Notes: generated by a model from the letters alone, not told the origin. Shown: positions 1-9,844, counted from the first letter of the stretch. The stretch is 64,000 nucleotides of DNA from Roseiarcus sp963726105 (GCA_963726105.1 CAVSBJ010000024.1:62001-126000); one strand, 5' to 3'. A program made the numbers and translations.

Positions 1-515
1 TCCTTGCCAACCGCGACGCGATCGGAGCAGAGCGTGCATTTGTAGGATTTGTGGTCGACCTTGCTGACGCGGGGAATGTTGAACGGGCAGCCCTTGATGC
101 AATAGCCGCAGCCGATGCAATTCTCGCTGATGAAGTCGACGATGCCATTGGAATATTGCACGATGGCGCCTGGCGCCGGGCAGGCCTTGAGGCAGCCCGG
201 ATCCTCGCAATGCATGCAGCCATCCTTGCGGATCAGCCATTCGAGATTGCCCTGATCGTTGTCCCATTCGGTGAAACGCATCAGCGTCCAGGTGTTGGGA
301 TCGAGATCGAGCGGATTGTCATAAGTTCCCTCGAAATGGCCGACCTCGCCGCGCAGGTCGTTCCATTCCATGCACGCCGCCTGGCAGGCCTTGCAGCCGA
401 TGCAGCGCGTGACGTCGATGAGCTTGGCGACTTCCTGCTCGTGATCGCGAACTGACGGCGGCGTGATCGTCGTGGCCGAGATGCGGATGTAGTCCTGCGA
501 CTGCAAGTTAGACAT
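1..515 (-). CDS. fdoH: Formate dehydrogenase beta (iron-sulfur) subunit, partial
   Basis: Four-cluster ferredoxin-like subunit that carries electrons from the catalytic subunit towards the membrane cytochrome b subunit. The visible 171 residues start at ATG 515 (MSNLQSQDYIR) and contain the cysteine motifs CIGCKACQAAC, CMHCEDPGCLKACP, CIGCGYCIKGCPF and the start of CTLC. This is the FdnH/FdoH arrangement. The gene runs off the left edge, so the C-terminal membrane anchor and any gamma subunit are not visible. It starts 9 bases after the alpha-subunit stop, so the two are surely co-transcribed. FdnH and FdoH cannot be separated from the sequence; the identity as the beta subunit is firm. Confidence 0.95.
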   Translation of the reverse strand, partial: MSNLQSQDYIRISATTITPPSVRDHEQEVAKLIDVTRCIGCKACQAACMEWNDLRGEVGHFEGTYDNPLDLDPNTWTLMRFTEWDNDQGNLEWLIRKDGCMHCEDPGCLKACPAPGAIVQYSNGIVDFISENCIGCGYCIKGCPFNIPRVSKVDHKSYKCTLCSDRVAVGK

Positions 516-524
516 GCCGGTTCC

Positions 525-3500
525 TCACGCCACAGGCCCCGCGACCTTCTCGACATTGACGAGGAACGCCTTGAACTCCGGCGTCTGCGTATTGGCGTCG
601 CCGACCGAGGGCGTGAGCGTGTTCGCGCCATAGCCTTTGCGCGCCTGGCCGGTGAAGCCCCAGTGCAGCGGCACGCCAACGACATGCGTCGGCTTCCCGT
701 CGACGGTCATCGGCTTGATGCGCTTCGTCACATAGGCCTTGCACACCATCGCGCCGCGCTTGCACGAGACGCGCACCCAGCCGGCCTGCTCGATGCCCTT
801 CTCCTTCGCCAAAGCCTCGCCGATCTCGACGAATTCCTCCGGCTGGAGAATCGCATTGATGAGCGCATGCTTGGTCCAGAAGTGGAAGTGCTCGGTGAGG
901 CGATAGGTGGTTCCGACATAGGGGAATTCGGCGGCGGCGCCGAAATTCTTCCTGTCGTCGGCATAGACGCGCGCCGCGGGATTGTTGCGCACCTTCGGAT
1001 GCAGCACGTTCTCCGACGGCGATTCAAACGGCTCGTAATGCTCCGGGAACGGCCCCTCGACCATCTGGTCGAGCGCGAACAAGCGCCCCATGCCCTCGTC
1101 GTTCATGATGAACGGGCCGACATTCTCGGAGGGCGGGGCGGCCGTATAATCTGGCACATCGAGGCCGACCCATTTGCCGCCCTTCCATTCGATGATCGAT
1201 TTCGCCGGGTTCCAGGGCTTGCCCGAGGGATCGGCGCTGGCGCGATTGTAGAGGATGCGCCGGTTGGCCGGCCACGCCCAGGCCCAGTTCGGCGCGATGC
1301 CCGCTTCGCGCGGATCGCTCGCGTCCCGCCGCGCCATCTGGTTGCCTTCCTCGGTGTAGCTTCCCGAGAAGATCCAGCAGCCGGACATGGTCGAGCCGTC
1401 GTCGCGCAATTGCGCAAAACCACTCAGCTGTTGTCCCGCCTTGACCAGCGTCTGGCCCGACGGGTCCTTGAGATCGGTCAAGGCGCGGCCATTCATTTCC
1501 TTGGCCACTTCCTCGGGGTCAGGATCGGCCGGATTGATGTAATCCCAGGTCAGGTTGAGGAGGGGATCGGGGAACGCCCCGCCGTCCTTGCGATACATCT
1601 CGCGCAAGCGAAGGAAGAGGCCGGCCATGATGAAAACATCGGTCTGGGCTTCTCCGGGCGGGGGCGCTGCCTTCCAGTGCCATTGCAGCCAGCGCGCCGA
1701 ATTGACGAGCGTGCCACTCTCCTCGGCGAAGCAGGCAGTCGGAAGCTGAAAAACCTCGGTCTGGATGCTCGCGGGTTCCGAGGGATTCTGCGGCCCGTAA
1801 TTCTCCCAGAAGCGCGCGGTCTCGGTATCGAGCGGGTCGATCACGACAAGATATTTGAGCTTGCCGAGCGAGCGGCGGATCTTGCCCTTGTCGGGGAAGG
1901 CCTGAAGCGGGTTGAAGCCCTGGCAGAGGTAGCCGTTGATCTCGCCCTTATCCATCATCTCGAAGGCGGCGATGATGTCGTAGAGCGGGATGTCGAGTTT
2001 CGGCAGCCAGTCGTAGGCCCAGTCGTTGTCGGCGGTCGCGGCCTTGCCGAAGATCGCCTTCTGGAAGCTGACGAAGAACTTCCTGTAGTTCTGCCAGTAG
2101 CTCACCTGCCCTGGCCGCACTGGCTTGTAAAGCCGCGTCTTCATGTAATCATCGAATGTCGTTTCGGTGTCCCTGGCCAAGGTGAGGTAACCGGGCATCG
2201 CATTCGACAGGAGACCGACGTCGGTCAGACCCTGGATGTTGGAGTGGCCGCGGAGCGCGTTCATGCCCCCGCCCGCAACGCCAATATTTCCCAGAAGCAG
2301 CTGCACCATCGCCATCGTGCGAATGTTCTGCGCGCCGACGGAATGCTGCGTCCAGCCGAGCGCGAACAGGCTTGTCAGCGCCCTGTCTGGAGCGGAGCAT
2401 GACGCGAACAGATCGCAGACTTGCAGGAACTTGTCCTGCGGCGTGCCGCAGACGCGCGACACCATCTCGGGCGTGTAGCGATCAACGTGCTTGCGGAGAA
2501 GGTTGATGACACAGCGCGGATTCTGCCACGTGTCGTCAGCCTTGGCGAAGCCCTGGTCGTCCTTCTGGTAGTCCCAGCTCGACTTGTCGTAAGCGCGTTT
2601 CTCTTCATCGTATCCCGTGAACAGTCCGTCCTCGAAGCCAAACCCCTCTTTCACAAGGAGGCTGGCGTTGGTGTAGGCGCGCACGTACGCGTGCTGAATC
2701 TGGTCTTTCTCGAGCAGATAGCGGATGACGCCGCTTAAGAAAGCGATGTCCGTACCTGGACGGATGGGCGCGTAGAGGTCCGCGACCGCGGCGCTACGCG
2801 TGAAACGAGGATCGACGACGACGAACTTCGCGCCGTTCTCGATCTTCGCTTCGACCACCCATTTGAAACCGCACGGATGCGCCTCGGCGGCGTTGCCGCC
2901 CATCTCGATGATCACATTGGCGTTCTTGATGTCCTGCCAGGTGTTGGTCATCGCGCCACGACCGAATGATGGGGCCAAACTGGCCACCGTCGGTCCGTGT
3001 CAGACGCGCGCCTGGTTGTCGAACACCACTATGCCGAGAGCGCGGGCGACTTTCCAGGTGACGAAGGAGTCCTCATTGGAGGACGCGGACGCCGCAAGCA
3101 TGCCCGTCGAGAGCCAGCGGTTGACCGTCGCCCCATCCTTGTTTTTGGCGATGAAGTTTTTGTCGCGATCTTCCTTCATCAGCTTCGCGATGCGATCGAG
3201 CGCGAAGTCCCACGACACTTCCTTGAATTCATTCGCGCCGGGCGCCCGATATTTCGGAACCTTGAGCCGTGTCGGCGCATGGACAATGTCGAGGAGCGCC
3301 GATCCCTTCGGGCACAACGTGCCGCGATTGACGGGATGGTCCGGATCGCCCTCGATGTGGATGATGTCGGACACCGCGTTTTTGGCTTTGTCGCCGAGGC
3401 TGTAGATGAGGATGCCGCAGGCGACCGAGCAATAGGTGCAGGTGTTGCGCGTCTCGCTCGCCGCCGTCAGCTTGAACGGGCGCACCGACGCGGCCAGAGC

Positions 3501-3608
3501 TTCCCCATCACCGCCAAATCCAAGAGCGCCTAAGCTCGACGCAGCAAGTCCCGCTGCGGTGATCTTGATGAATCCGCGACGACTGAGTTGCATGACAACT
3601 CCCGACAT
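525..3608 (-). CDS. fdoG: Selenocysteine-containing formate dehydrogenase alpha subunit (FdnG/FdoG type)
   Basis: Catalytic molybdopterin subunit oxidising formate to CO2 on the periplasmic side. The reading frame is interrupted by an in-frame UGA at 3002-3000 in the context NQARV-U-HGPTVASLAP, exactly where E. coli FdnG and FdoG carry selenocysteine. Read through, the product is 1027 residues, matching the roughly 1015 of the family, with Sec at residue 203. An N-terminal twin-arginine signal (LSRRGFIKITAAG) marks Tat export; a second start at 3593 (MQLSRRGF) may be the real one. The [4Fe-4S] ligands lie in TCTYCSVAC and NRGTLCPKG, followed by the bis-MGD domains (MGGNAAEAHP). Calling two ORFs (525-2987 and 3000-3608) would be wrong. 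Selenocysteine machinery is not in the window. Confidence 0.95.
2957..3002 (-). promoter_or_regulatory. SECIS element with the selenocysteine UGA codon
   Basis: Immediately 3' of the UGA (3002-3000) the transcript can fold into a bacterial SECIS hairpin. The lower stem is CACG/ACCGA (2999-2996 and 2994-2990) pairing with UCGGU/CGUG (2965-2961 and 2960-2957). The apical stem GGCCA/UGGCC closes a GUU loop at 2985-2973. A GU in the apical loop is the known SelB recognition feature of E. coli fdhF and fdnG. The fold was made by eye. Confidence 0.85.
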
Positions 3609-3786
3609 TGCGGCGCGCGCATCGCGCGACAGGCAACCCGCGGCGAACGGCGATCGTTCCTCAGCGTAGCGAGAAAGGCTGGGCGTGTGAAGGCGCCGAG
3701 AGCGCTGTATCCTAAAGAATATCTCGGCAAAACCGCGCGGCGCTGCGCACCCCTTTTTGCTTGCTGTCGAGACGCCGGAACGTCGA

Positions 3787-5013
3787 TCAAACCGGGACGA
3801 TCGGCGACTTGGTTTTTCTGAGCGCGTCCATGAACTCCTGGTTCAGCTCAAGGTGCACCTTGACGAGGTCTGGCGGGGTCAGGGCGAGCCATTGGTTGAG
3901 CGATACGTCGGCGTAGTAGGAGCTCTTAAAAATCTCCAGGAAGCGCAAGGGCGCCGAGCTGGTGTTTTCGATGTAATGGCCCATTGCGAAGGGGACGAAG
4001 CCGACGTCGCCGCCGCGGAAATCGAACGTCCGCGCCTGGCCGGCGGACGCGAACACGCCCATGCGGCCCTCGCCGCTGATATAATATTGCCATTCGTCGG
4101 TGTTGGGATGCCAGTGCAGCTCACGCATGCCGCCGGGGTCGACCTCGACCAGGGCCGCCGCAATGCCTTTGGAGGCCGGAAACACGCTCGAGTCCGTGAT
4201 CCGCACTGTTCCGCTTTTGGTGCGGATCGGCTCCTGCGCCAGCATGTGATGACTGAAGGTTTGCGGTGCCGGATCCGCGCCCATAAGCTTGTCGGAACCG
4301 AGCGAACCCGGGACCGGCGCTTTGAAGATATAGAGCTCGCGCGGGTCGGGCGTGTGTCCGAACAGCGTCGCCGGGACGCCGAAATTCTTGCCCAGAATTT
4401 CAGGAGGAACGTGCTTGAACCAGTCACTGAGCAAAAACGTGTCGTCCTCGTCGAACTCGCCGTCGTCGAAGACCAGGAGGAATTCGCAGCCGTCGGGACC
4501 GAGGCCCTGGATCGAATGGGGAATGCCGCCGGCGAAATACCAGAGATCGCCGACACCGACATCATCGATGAAGCTCCGGCCCTGCGGGTCGATCGCCGTG
4601 ATGCGGGCCGTTCCGTAGAGCATGTAGGCCCATTCGGCCTGCTTGTGCCAATGGAGCTCGCGGACACCGCCCGCATTCAGCCGCATGTTCACGCCGGCGA
4701 TCGCTTTCGAAACGCCCAGCTCTCGCGCGGTGACCTGACGTGTCCATCCGCCGCTCGACTGCCGAACATGCGCGTCGGCGAAGGAAAACCTGAGATTGGG
4801 CAGAGTTCCCGAATCGGTCGCCGGGGGATTGAGGAGCTCCGGATTCTGAGCCTCCCGGGTCACGTCTCCCGGGACGGGATCGGAGCCGCCGACGCCAGGG
4901 GCCCGGCTTGGCTCAGGAACCTGCTCGGCGGCTCTGCCGGCGGTTGCGCCGAGAAGCGCGCCCGCGCCGACGGCGGCGCTGGCCAAAAGATCGCGTCGGG
5001 TTGCGGCGTTCAT
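3787..5013 (-). CDS. oxdC: Tat-exported bicupin oxalate decarboxylase
   Basis: Manganese bicupin of 408 residues converting oxalate to formate and CO2. Both cupin metal sites are intact: H121, H123, E127 and H166 in domain 1 (RELHWHKQAEW), H300, H302, E307 and H346 in domain 2 (RELHWHPNTDEW). The flexible lid over site 1 reads D188-E189-D190-D191 where Bacillus subtilis OxdC has SENS, so the catalytic glutamate is kept, which argues for decarboxylase rather than oxidase activity. R111 and E360 match other conserved active-site positions. Residues 1-29 form a twin-arginine-like signal (TRRDLLASAAVGAGALLG ending AGRAAE), absent in the Bacillus enzyme, so it should act in the periplasm. It lies 178 bases upstream of fdoG on the same strand. 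Confidence 0.93.
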   Translation of the reverse strand: MNAATRRDLLASAAVGAGALLGATAGRAAEQVPEPSRAPGVGGSDPVPGDVTREAQNPELLNPPATDSGTLPNLRFSFADAHVRQSSGGWTRQVTARELGVSKAIAGVNMRLNAGGVRELHWHKQAEWAYMLYGTARITAIDPQGRSFIDDVGVGDLWYFAGGIPHSIQGLGPDGCEFLLVFDDGEFDEDDTFLLSDWFKHVPPEILGKNFGVPATLFGHTPDPRELYIFKAPVPGSLGSDKLMGADPAPQTFSHHMLAQEPIRTKSGTVRITDSSVFPASKGIAAALVEVDPGGMRELHWHPNTDEWQYYISGEGRMGVFASAGQARTFDFRGGDVGFVPFAMGHYIENTSSAPLRFLEIFKSSYYADVSLNQWLALTPPDLVKVHLELNQEFMDALRKTKSPIVPV

Positions 5014-5515
5014 TGTCTTCCTCCGCGTTGATGGGTCGCCAGCGTACCGGACGATGGCTTTTTGTCAGAGTAGCGAATAGCCCACGTCCGTTCCACAAGG
5101 ATACAAGCTATCCACGCCTTGTCGGTCTCACTCGTTCGTGATTTCGTAGACGATCGGCGCGGATCGGGTGAACCCCAAGAGGGGGCGATCAAAAAATACG
5201 CGTCCGCGCCAAGATCATTTGGCAAATAGAAAGGCATCGCCGATTGCCAGGTCCGATATGTTCAACGGCCGACAGGCCCGTGTCCGCGAAAGTCTGTCCA
5301 CGAGCGCCGCGCGTCGCCCAAAAGCCGGTCGGCTGCGTCGCTGATGAGCCAAATCCGGCCGAGTGCGGGCCAGGATCCGCAGCGCCCTGGTCAATCTTGA
5401 TCTGGGCCTGAACCGCATCGATCATCAGGAGAGGCGCAAGTCGGCGATAACGAGCGTTGCGGGCGCTAACCGACCAGTCTAAAACCGCAATCGTACACGA
5501 GTAGGAATCAATCTT
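5014..5515. other. Intergenic region between divergent oxdC and sdhC
   Basis: Must hold the divergent promoters of oxdC and the sdh operon. I see no convincing gene, RNA or strong hairpin; the short reading frames here lack coding character. Confidence 0.6.
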
Positions 5516-5926
5516 ATGGCGTCGAGCGACGCTCTGCCTGGTTCGCGTCGTCCGCGGCCATTGTCACCGCATCTCAGCATCTATCGCACGACCATGACGA
5601 TGGCGATGTCGATCGCGCATCGGATCAGCGGCGTCGCCCTCTATTTTGGCGTCCTGTTGCTGGCCTGGTTTCTCATCGCCGCGTCGGCCGACGCCTCGGC
5701 CTTCGCCATCTTCTCCGATTTCATCGGATCCTTCATCGGACTGATCGTCCTGTTCGTCGTCACCTGGGCGCTCTTCCATCACCTCGTCGGGGGCGTCCGT
5801 CACATCATTTGGGACGCAGGTTACGGACTCGACGCGCCGTTGCGCGATCAGATGGCGTGGGCGACTTTGATCGGAGGCTTCGCGTTGACAGTCGTCGTGT
5901 GGATCATAGGCTTTGCGATTCGGTAA
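5516..5926 (+). CDS. sdhC: Succinate dehydrogenase cytochrome b556 subunit
   Basis: Membrane anchor of complex II, 136 residues with three hydrophobic spans. The family signature SIAHRISGVALYFGVLL sits at the first span, and the haem-ligand histidine region HHLVGGVRHIIWD at the end of the second. The N-terminus RPRPLSPHLSIYR is the typical SdhC entry (PxSPHLxIY). A weak AGGAA ribosome site precedes ATG 5516. First gene of sdhCDAB, the standard order in alphaproteobacteria; the next gene begins 14 bases after its stop. Confidence 0.96.
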   Translation: MASSDALPGSRRPRPLSPHLSIYRTTMTMAMSIAHRISGVALYFGVLLLAWFLIAASADASAFAIFSDFIGSFIGLIVLFVVTWALFHHLVGGVRHIIWDAGYGLDAPLRDQMAWATLIGGFALTVVVWIIGFAIR

Positions 5927-5940
5927 CGGGAGCAACGCGA

Positions 5941-6330
5941 TTGGCTGATCACCCGAGCGATCTGCGCACGCCCCTCGGCAGGGTCCGGTTTCTTGGCTCC
6001 GCGCGCATGGGCACGAACGAGGCGTGGCTCATTCACCTGACCTCGATCGCGCTTGTGCCGCTGACGATCGCCTTCGTCTGGCTGATGCTCGACCTCTTGC
6101 GCAAGGACTATAACGGCGTGCGAGCGGAACTCACGCATCCGATCCCGGCGATCCTTCTGCTGGCTTTCATTTTCGCCGGCATTGTCCACATGGAGCTCGG
6201 TATGCGCTCCGTCATTGTCGACTACATCGGCGGTCAGTTGCGCGCCTGGGCGCTGGCCGCGAACACCTGTTTTGCCGCGCTTCTGGCGCTGGCCTGCCTC
6301 TACGCGACGCTGCGGGTCGCCTTTACCTGA
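5941..6330 (+). CDS. sdhD: Succinate dehydrogenase hydrophobic membrane anchor subunit
   Basis: Second membrane anchor of complex II, about 129 residues and three membrane spans. I place the start at TTG 5941 (product begins MADHPSDLRTPLGRVRFLG), because family members start just before this motif, a GGGAG lies 8-12 bases upstream, and the only in-frame ATG nearby would cut off conserved residues. The HMELGMRSVIVDYI motif holds the histidine and charged residues of the haem and quinone site. It lies directly between sdhC and sdhA. Confidence 0.93.
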   Translation: MADHPSDLRTPLGRVRFLGSARMGTNEAWLIHLTSIALVPLTIAFVWLMLDLLRKDYNGVRAELTHPIPAILLLAFIFAGIVHMELGMRSVIVDYIGGQLRAWALAANTCFAALLALACLYATLRVAFT

Positions 6331-6355
6331 GCAAACCCAAAGAAGACGGACATCC

Positions 6356-8191
6356 ATGGCGACCAATGGCTCTTCGATGCAGAGCGCGCCGGCGCTCGGA
6401 GGCAAGGCCTATCCGATCACCGACCACACATTCGATGTCGTCGTGGTCGGCGCGGGCGGCGCTGGCCTCAGAGCGAGCGTCGGCTGCGCTCAGGCCGGCT
6501 TGCGCACGGCATGCATTTCGAAAGTGTTTCCGACGCGTTCGCACACTGTCGCGGCGCAGGGCGGGATTTCGGCTTCGCTCGGCAACATGGGGCCGGACGA
6601 CTGGCGCTGGCATATGTACGACACTGTCAAAGGGGCCGACTGGCTCGGCGACCAGGACGCGATTGAATACCTGTGCCGCAACGCTCCGTCCGCCGTCTAC
6701 GAGCTCGACCATTGGGGCGTGCCATTCTCCCGCACCGAAGAAGGCAAGATCTATCAGCGCCCATTCGGCGGCATGACCACCGACTATGGCAAGGGCATCG
6801 CGCAGCGCACCTGCGCCGCCGCCGACCGCACCGGCCACGCCATCCTGCATACTTTGTATGGCCAGGCGCTGAGGGCGAAGTGCCAGTTCTTCATCGAGTA
6901 TTTCGCCATCGACCTTATCCGGGACGCCGAGGGCGCGGTGCGCGGCGTCGTCTGCCTCAAGCTGGATGACGGAACGATCCACCGGTTCCGCGCTCAGACG
7001 ACGGTGCTGGCCACCGGCGGCTATGGCCGCGCTTATTTCTCAGCCACTTCGGCTCACACCTGCACCGGGGACGGCAACGCGATGGCGCTGCGCGCGGGGC
7101 TGCCGCTGCAGGACATGGAGTTCGTCCAGTTCCATCCGACCGGCATCTATGGCGCGGGCTGCCTGATCACCGAAGGCGCGCGCGGCGAAGGCGGCTACCT
7201 GGTCAATTCGGAGGGCGAGCGCTTCATGGAGCGCCACGCGCCCTCGGCCAAGGACCTTGCTTCGCGCGACGTGGTCAGCCGGGCGATGACAATGGAGATC
7301 CGCGAGGGCCGCGGCGTCGGCAAGAATAAGGACCACATCTACCTGCACCTCGACCACCTCGACCCCAAGGTGCTGCATGAGCGACTGCCCGGCATCTCCG
7401 AGAGCGCCCGGATCTTCGCCGGCGTCGATCTGACCAAGGAGCCGATCCCCGTCCTGCCGACCGTTCATTACAATATGGGGGGCATCCCGACCAACTACCA
7501 CGGCGAGGTTCTAACGAAGGTCGACGGCGATCCCGACGCAATCGTGCCGGGACTGATGGCGCTGGGAGAAGCGGCGTGCGTCTCGGTGCATGGCGCAAAC
7601 AGGCTTGGCTCCAACTCGCTGATCGATCTCGTCGTCTTCGGCCGCGCGGCGGGCCTGCGCGCCGCCGAGATGCTCAAGCCCGCCGACAAACAGCCCGAGC
7701 TCGCCAAGGACAGCGCGGACTTCGCGCTCTCCCGGCTCGATCGGTTCCGCAACGCCAAGGGCAAGACCCCGACCGCGGCGCTTCGGCTCGACATGCAGCG
7801 TGTCATGCAGGACAATTGCGCCGTCTTCCGCACCGGCGAAGTCCTCACCGAAGGCAAGGAAAAGATCCACGCCGCCTGGCGCAACGGCGCCGACGTCTCC
7901 GTGACCGATCGATCGCTGATCTGGAACTCCGATCTCGTCGAGACGCTCGAATACGACAATCTGATCGTTCAGGCGGTGGTGACGATGGAGGGCGCGCTGA
8001 ACCGCCTCGAAAGCCGCGGCGCGCATGCGCGTGAGGACTATCCCAAGCGCGACGACGTCAACTGGATGAAGCATACGCTCGCCTGGATCGATCCTCACAA
8101 ACAGACGGTCACGATCGACTACCGGCCCGTTCACACCTATACGATGAGCAACGACATCGGCTACATCGAGCCGAAGGCGCGGGTGTATTAA
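6356..8191 (+). CDS. sdhA: Succinate dehydrogenase flavoprotein subunit
   Basis: Flavoprotein of complex II oxidising succinate to fumarate, 611 residues from ATG 6356. The FAD-binding glycine motif is VVVVGAGGAGLRA, the histidine for covalent FAD attachment lies in TRSHTVAAQGG, and the active-site loops HYNMGGIPTNYHG and NRLGSNSLIDLVVFGRAAG are intact. The C-terminus DYRPVHTYTM is typical of the mitochondrial/alphaproteobacterial type. The frame is open upstream into sdhD, but homology and the position after the sdhD stop fix the start. Confidence 0.97.
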   Translation: MATNGSSMQSAPALGGKAYPITDHTFDVVVVGAGGAGLRASVGCAQAGLRTACISKVFPTRSHTVAAQGGISASLGNMGPDDWRWHMYDTVKGADWLGDQDAIEYLCRNAPSAVYELDHWGVPFSRTEEGKIYQRPFGGMTTDYGKGIAQRTCAAADRTGHAILHTLYGQALRAKCQFFIEYFAIDLIRDAEGAVRGVVCLKLDDGTIHRFRAQTTVLATGGYGRAYFSATSAHTCTGDGNAMALRAGLPLQDMEFVQFHPTGIYGAGCLITEGARGEGGYLVNSEGERFMERHAPSAKDLASRDVVSRAMTMEIREGRGVGKNKDHIYLHLDHLDPKVLHERLPGISESARIFAGVDLTKEPIPVLPTVHYNMGGIPTNYHGEVLTKVDGDPDAIVPGLMALGEAACVSVHGANRLGSNSLIDLVVFGRAAGLRAAEMLKPADKQPELAKDSADFALSRLDRFRNAKGKTPTAALRLDMQRVMQDNCAVFRTGEVLTEGKEKIHAAWRNGADVSVTDRSLIWNSDLVETLEYDNLIVQAVVTMEGALNRLESRGAHAREDYPKRDDVNWMKHTLAWIDPHKQTVTIDYRPVHTYTMSNDIGYIEPKARVY

Positions 8192-8240
8192 GGGTTCACT
8201 CGCTGGAATCGGGAGATCTTCGGGAATTGGATATGCCGCT

Positions 8241-9020
8241 ATGGTCCAGCTAACTCTCCCCGAAAATTCGCGCGTCAAGCCTGGCAAGACCTGGCCGAAG
8301 CCCGCCAATGCGAAGACGACGACGGAGTTCCGCATCTATCGCTGGAACCCGGACGACGGCGCCAATCCACGCATCGACACCTATTTCGTCGACCGCAACG
8401 ATTGCGGCCCGATGGTTCTCGACGCGCTCATCTGGATCAAATCCAAGATCAATTCGACGCTGACATTCCGCCGCTCCTGTCGCGAAGGCGTGTGCGGCTC
8501 GTGCGCGATGAACATCGGGGGAGGCAACACGCTCGCCTGCACGCGCGGCATCGACGAGGTTCCGGCGCCAGTGGTCATCTATCCGCTGCCGCACCAGGAA
8601 GTGATCAAGGATCTCGTGCCCGATCTCTCGGTCTTCTTCGCCCAGCACGCCTCGATCGAACCCTGGCTGAAGACCGTGAGCCCGGCGCCGGAGAAGGAAT
8701 GGCTGCAGACCCCGGAGGATCGGTCGAAGCTCGACGGCCTTTACGAGTGCATTCTGTGCGCCTGCTGCTCGACCTCGTGCCCGAGCTACTGGTGGAACGG
8801 AGATCGCTATCTCGGTCCCGCGGTCCTGCTGCAAGCCTACCGCTGGCTCATCGATTCCCGCGACGAAGCGCAGGGCGAGCGACTCGACAATCTCGAGGAC
8901 CCGTTCCGCCTCTATCGCTGCCACACGATCATGAACTGCGCCCAGACCTGTCCCAAGGGCCTGAACCCGGCCAAGGCGATTGTTCATATCAAAGAGATGA
9001 TGGTTCAGCGGCGGCAGTGA
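8241..9020 (+). CDS. sdhB: Succinate dehydrogenase iron-sulfur subunit
   Basis: Iron-sulfur subunit of complex II, 259 residues, passing electrons from SdhA to the quinone site. It shows the [2Fe-2S] motif SCREGVCGSCAMNIGG with a later cysteine, the [4Fe-4S] motif CILCACCSTSCP and the [3Fe-4S] motif CHTIMNCAQTCPKGLNP. Last gene of sdhCDAB. A possible hairpin with a short T run (9094-9116, AAGCCGG/CCGGTTT) follows and may end the transcript, but it is weak. Confidence 0.97.
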   Translation: MVQLTLPENSRVKPGKTWPKPANAKTTTEFRIYRWNPDDGANPRIDTYFVDRNDCGPMVLDALIWIKSKINSTLTFRRSCREGVCGSCAMNIGGGNTLACTRGIDEVPAPVVIYPLPHQEVIKDLVPDLSVFFAQHASIEPWLKTVSPAPEKEWLQTPEDRSKLDGLYECILCACCSTSCPSYWWNGDRYLGPAVLLQAYRWLIDSRDEAQGERLDNLEDPFRLYRCHTIMNCAQTCPKGLNPAKAIVHIKEMMVQRRQ

Positions 9021-9283
9021 AAGTCGTGGTCGGCGCGCGGCTCGCGCCTTCAGAAAATCCAAGACAAACACTCTGATTTCTCGGTTTGAGTTTAAGCCGG
9101 AACCTTTCCCCGGTTTACAGCGTTGACACAGGCTGCCGGAAGGGCGCCGGTCGGCTGGAATCGGCCAGCGAGGCGTGCGACGATGCGGTCGCAGGGCTGG
9201 CGCGGCGAAGGGCGCCAATTGCGAGTTCGTCAATACGATCGACGCCCGCGCTTTGAGGCGGAAACAACTTTAAGGAGGCCGGC

Positions 9284-9844
9284 ATGGCGAAGACAACAGA
9301 GGCGAAAGAAACCAGCCCCCGAACAAGCAAGGATGTGCACGTGCGCGAGCGCCTGGGCACGCCGACCGATCTCAAGTCGGAGGCGACGAAGGATATTTCG
9401 GCCGCGCTCGCTGGATTGCTGGCGGATGTCTTCGCGCTTTATATGAAGACCAAGAACTTTCACTGGCACATGAGCGGCGCGCATTTCCGCGACTATCATC
9501 TGCTGTTGGATGAGCACGGCGACCAGATTTTCGCCATGACCGACCCGATGGCTGAGCGAGCGCGCAAAATCGGCGGCGCGACCCTGCGCTCGATCGGCGA
9601 TATTTCGCGGCGGCAGCGAATTCTCGACAATGACGCCGACTATGTCGATCCGAAGGATATGCTGGCGGAGTTGCGGGACGACAACAAGAGCCTGACGCAG
9701 GCGATGCGCGAGGTCCACAATACCTGCGACGAGCACGGCGACGTCGCGACCGCCAGCCTGCTCGAAGTCTGGATCGACGAGACCGAGCGGCGAACCTGGT
9801 TCCTGTTTGAAGCGACCCGTGGCGGCCCCGGGCAGAACGACTGA
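9284..9844 (+). CDS. dps: Dps-family ferritin-like DNA-protection protein
   Basis: A 186-residue protein of the Dps/ferritin family, which stores iron using hydrogen peroxide and shields DNA during stress. The ferroxidase-site motifs are present: KTKNFHWHMSGAHFRDYHLL, followed by DEHGDQIFAMTDPMAERARK. The first 30 residues are charged and probably disordered, as in Dps proteins that bind DNA through their N-terminus. A strong AAGGAGG precedes ATG 9284. It stands alone, 263 bases after sdhB and convergent with the next operon. Confidence 0.92.
   Translation: MAKTTEAKETSPRTSKDVHVRERLGTPTDLKSEATKDISAALAGLLADVFALYMKTKNFHWHMSGAHFRDYHLLLDEHGDQIFAMTDPMAERARKIGGATLRSIGDISRRQRILDNDADYVDPKDMLAELRDDNKSLTQAMREVHNTCDEHGDVATASLLEVWIDETERRTWFLFEATRGGPGQND

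Noticed and set aside
663..2402. 579-residue plus-strand open frame opposite fdoG
   Set aside because: GC-rich antisense shadow; Arg/Ala/Leu-rich with no domain, and fdoG on the other strand is certain.
525..3608. Two separate formate dehydrogenase genes
   Set aside because: The UGA sits at the known selenocysteine position with a SECIS hairpin, so it is one gene.
3757..5031. 424-residue plus-strand open frame opposite oxdC
   Set aside because: Shadow of the well-supported oxalate decarboxylase.
9094..9116. Rho-independent terminator after sdhB
   Set aside because: A 7-bp stem exists but the loop is large and the T run too short to call.
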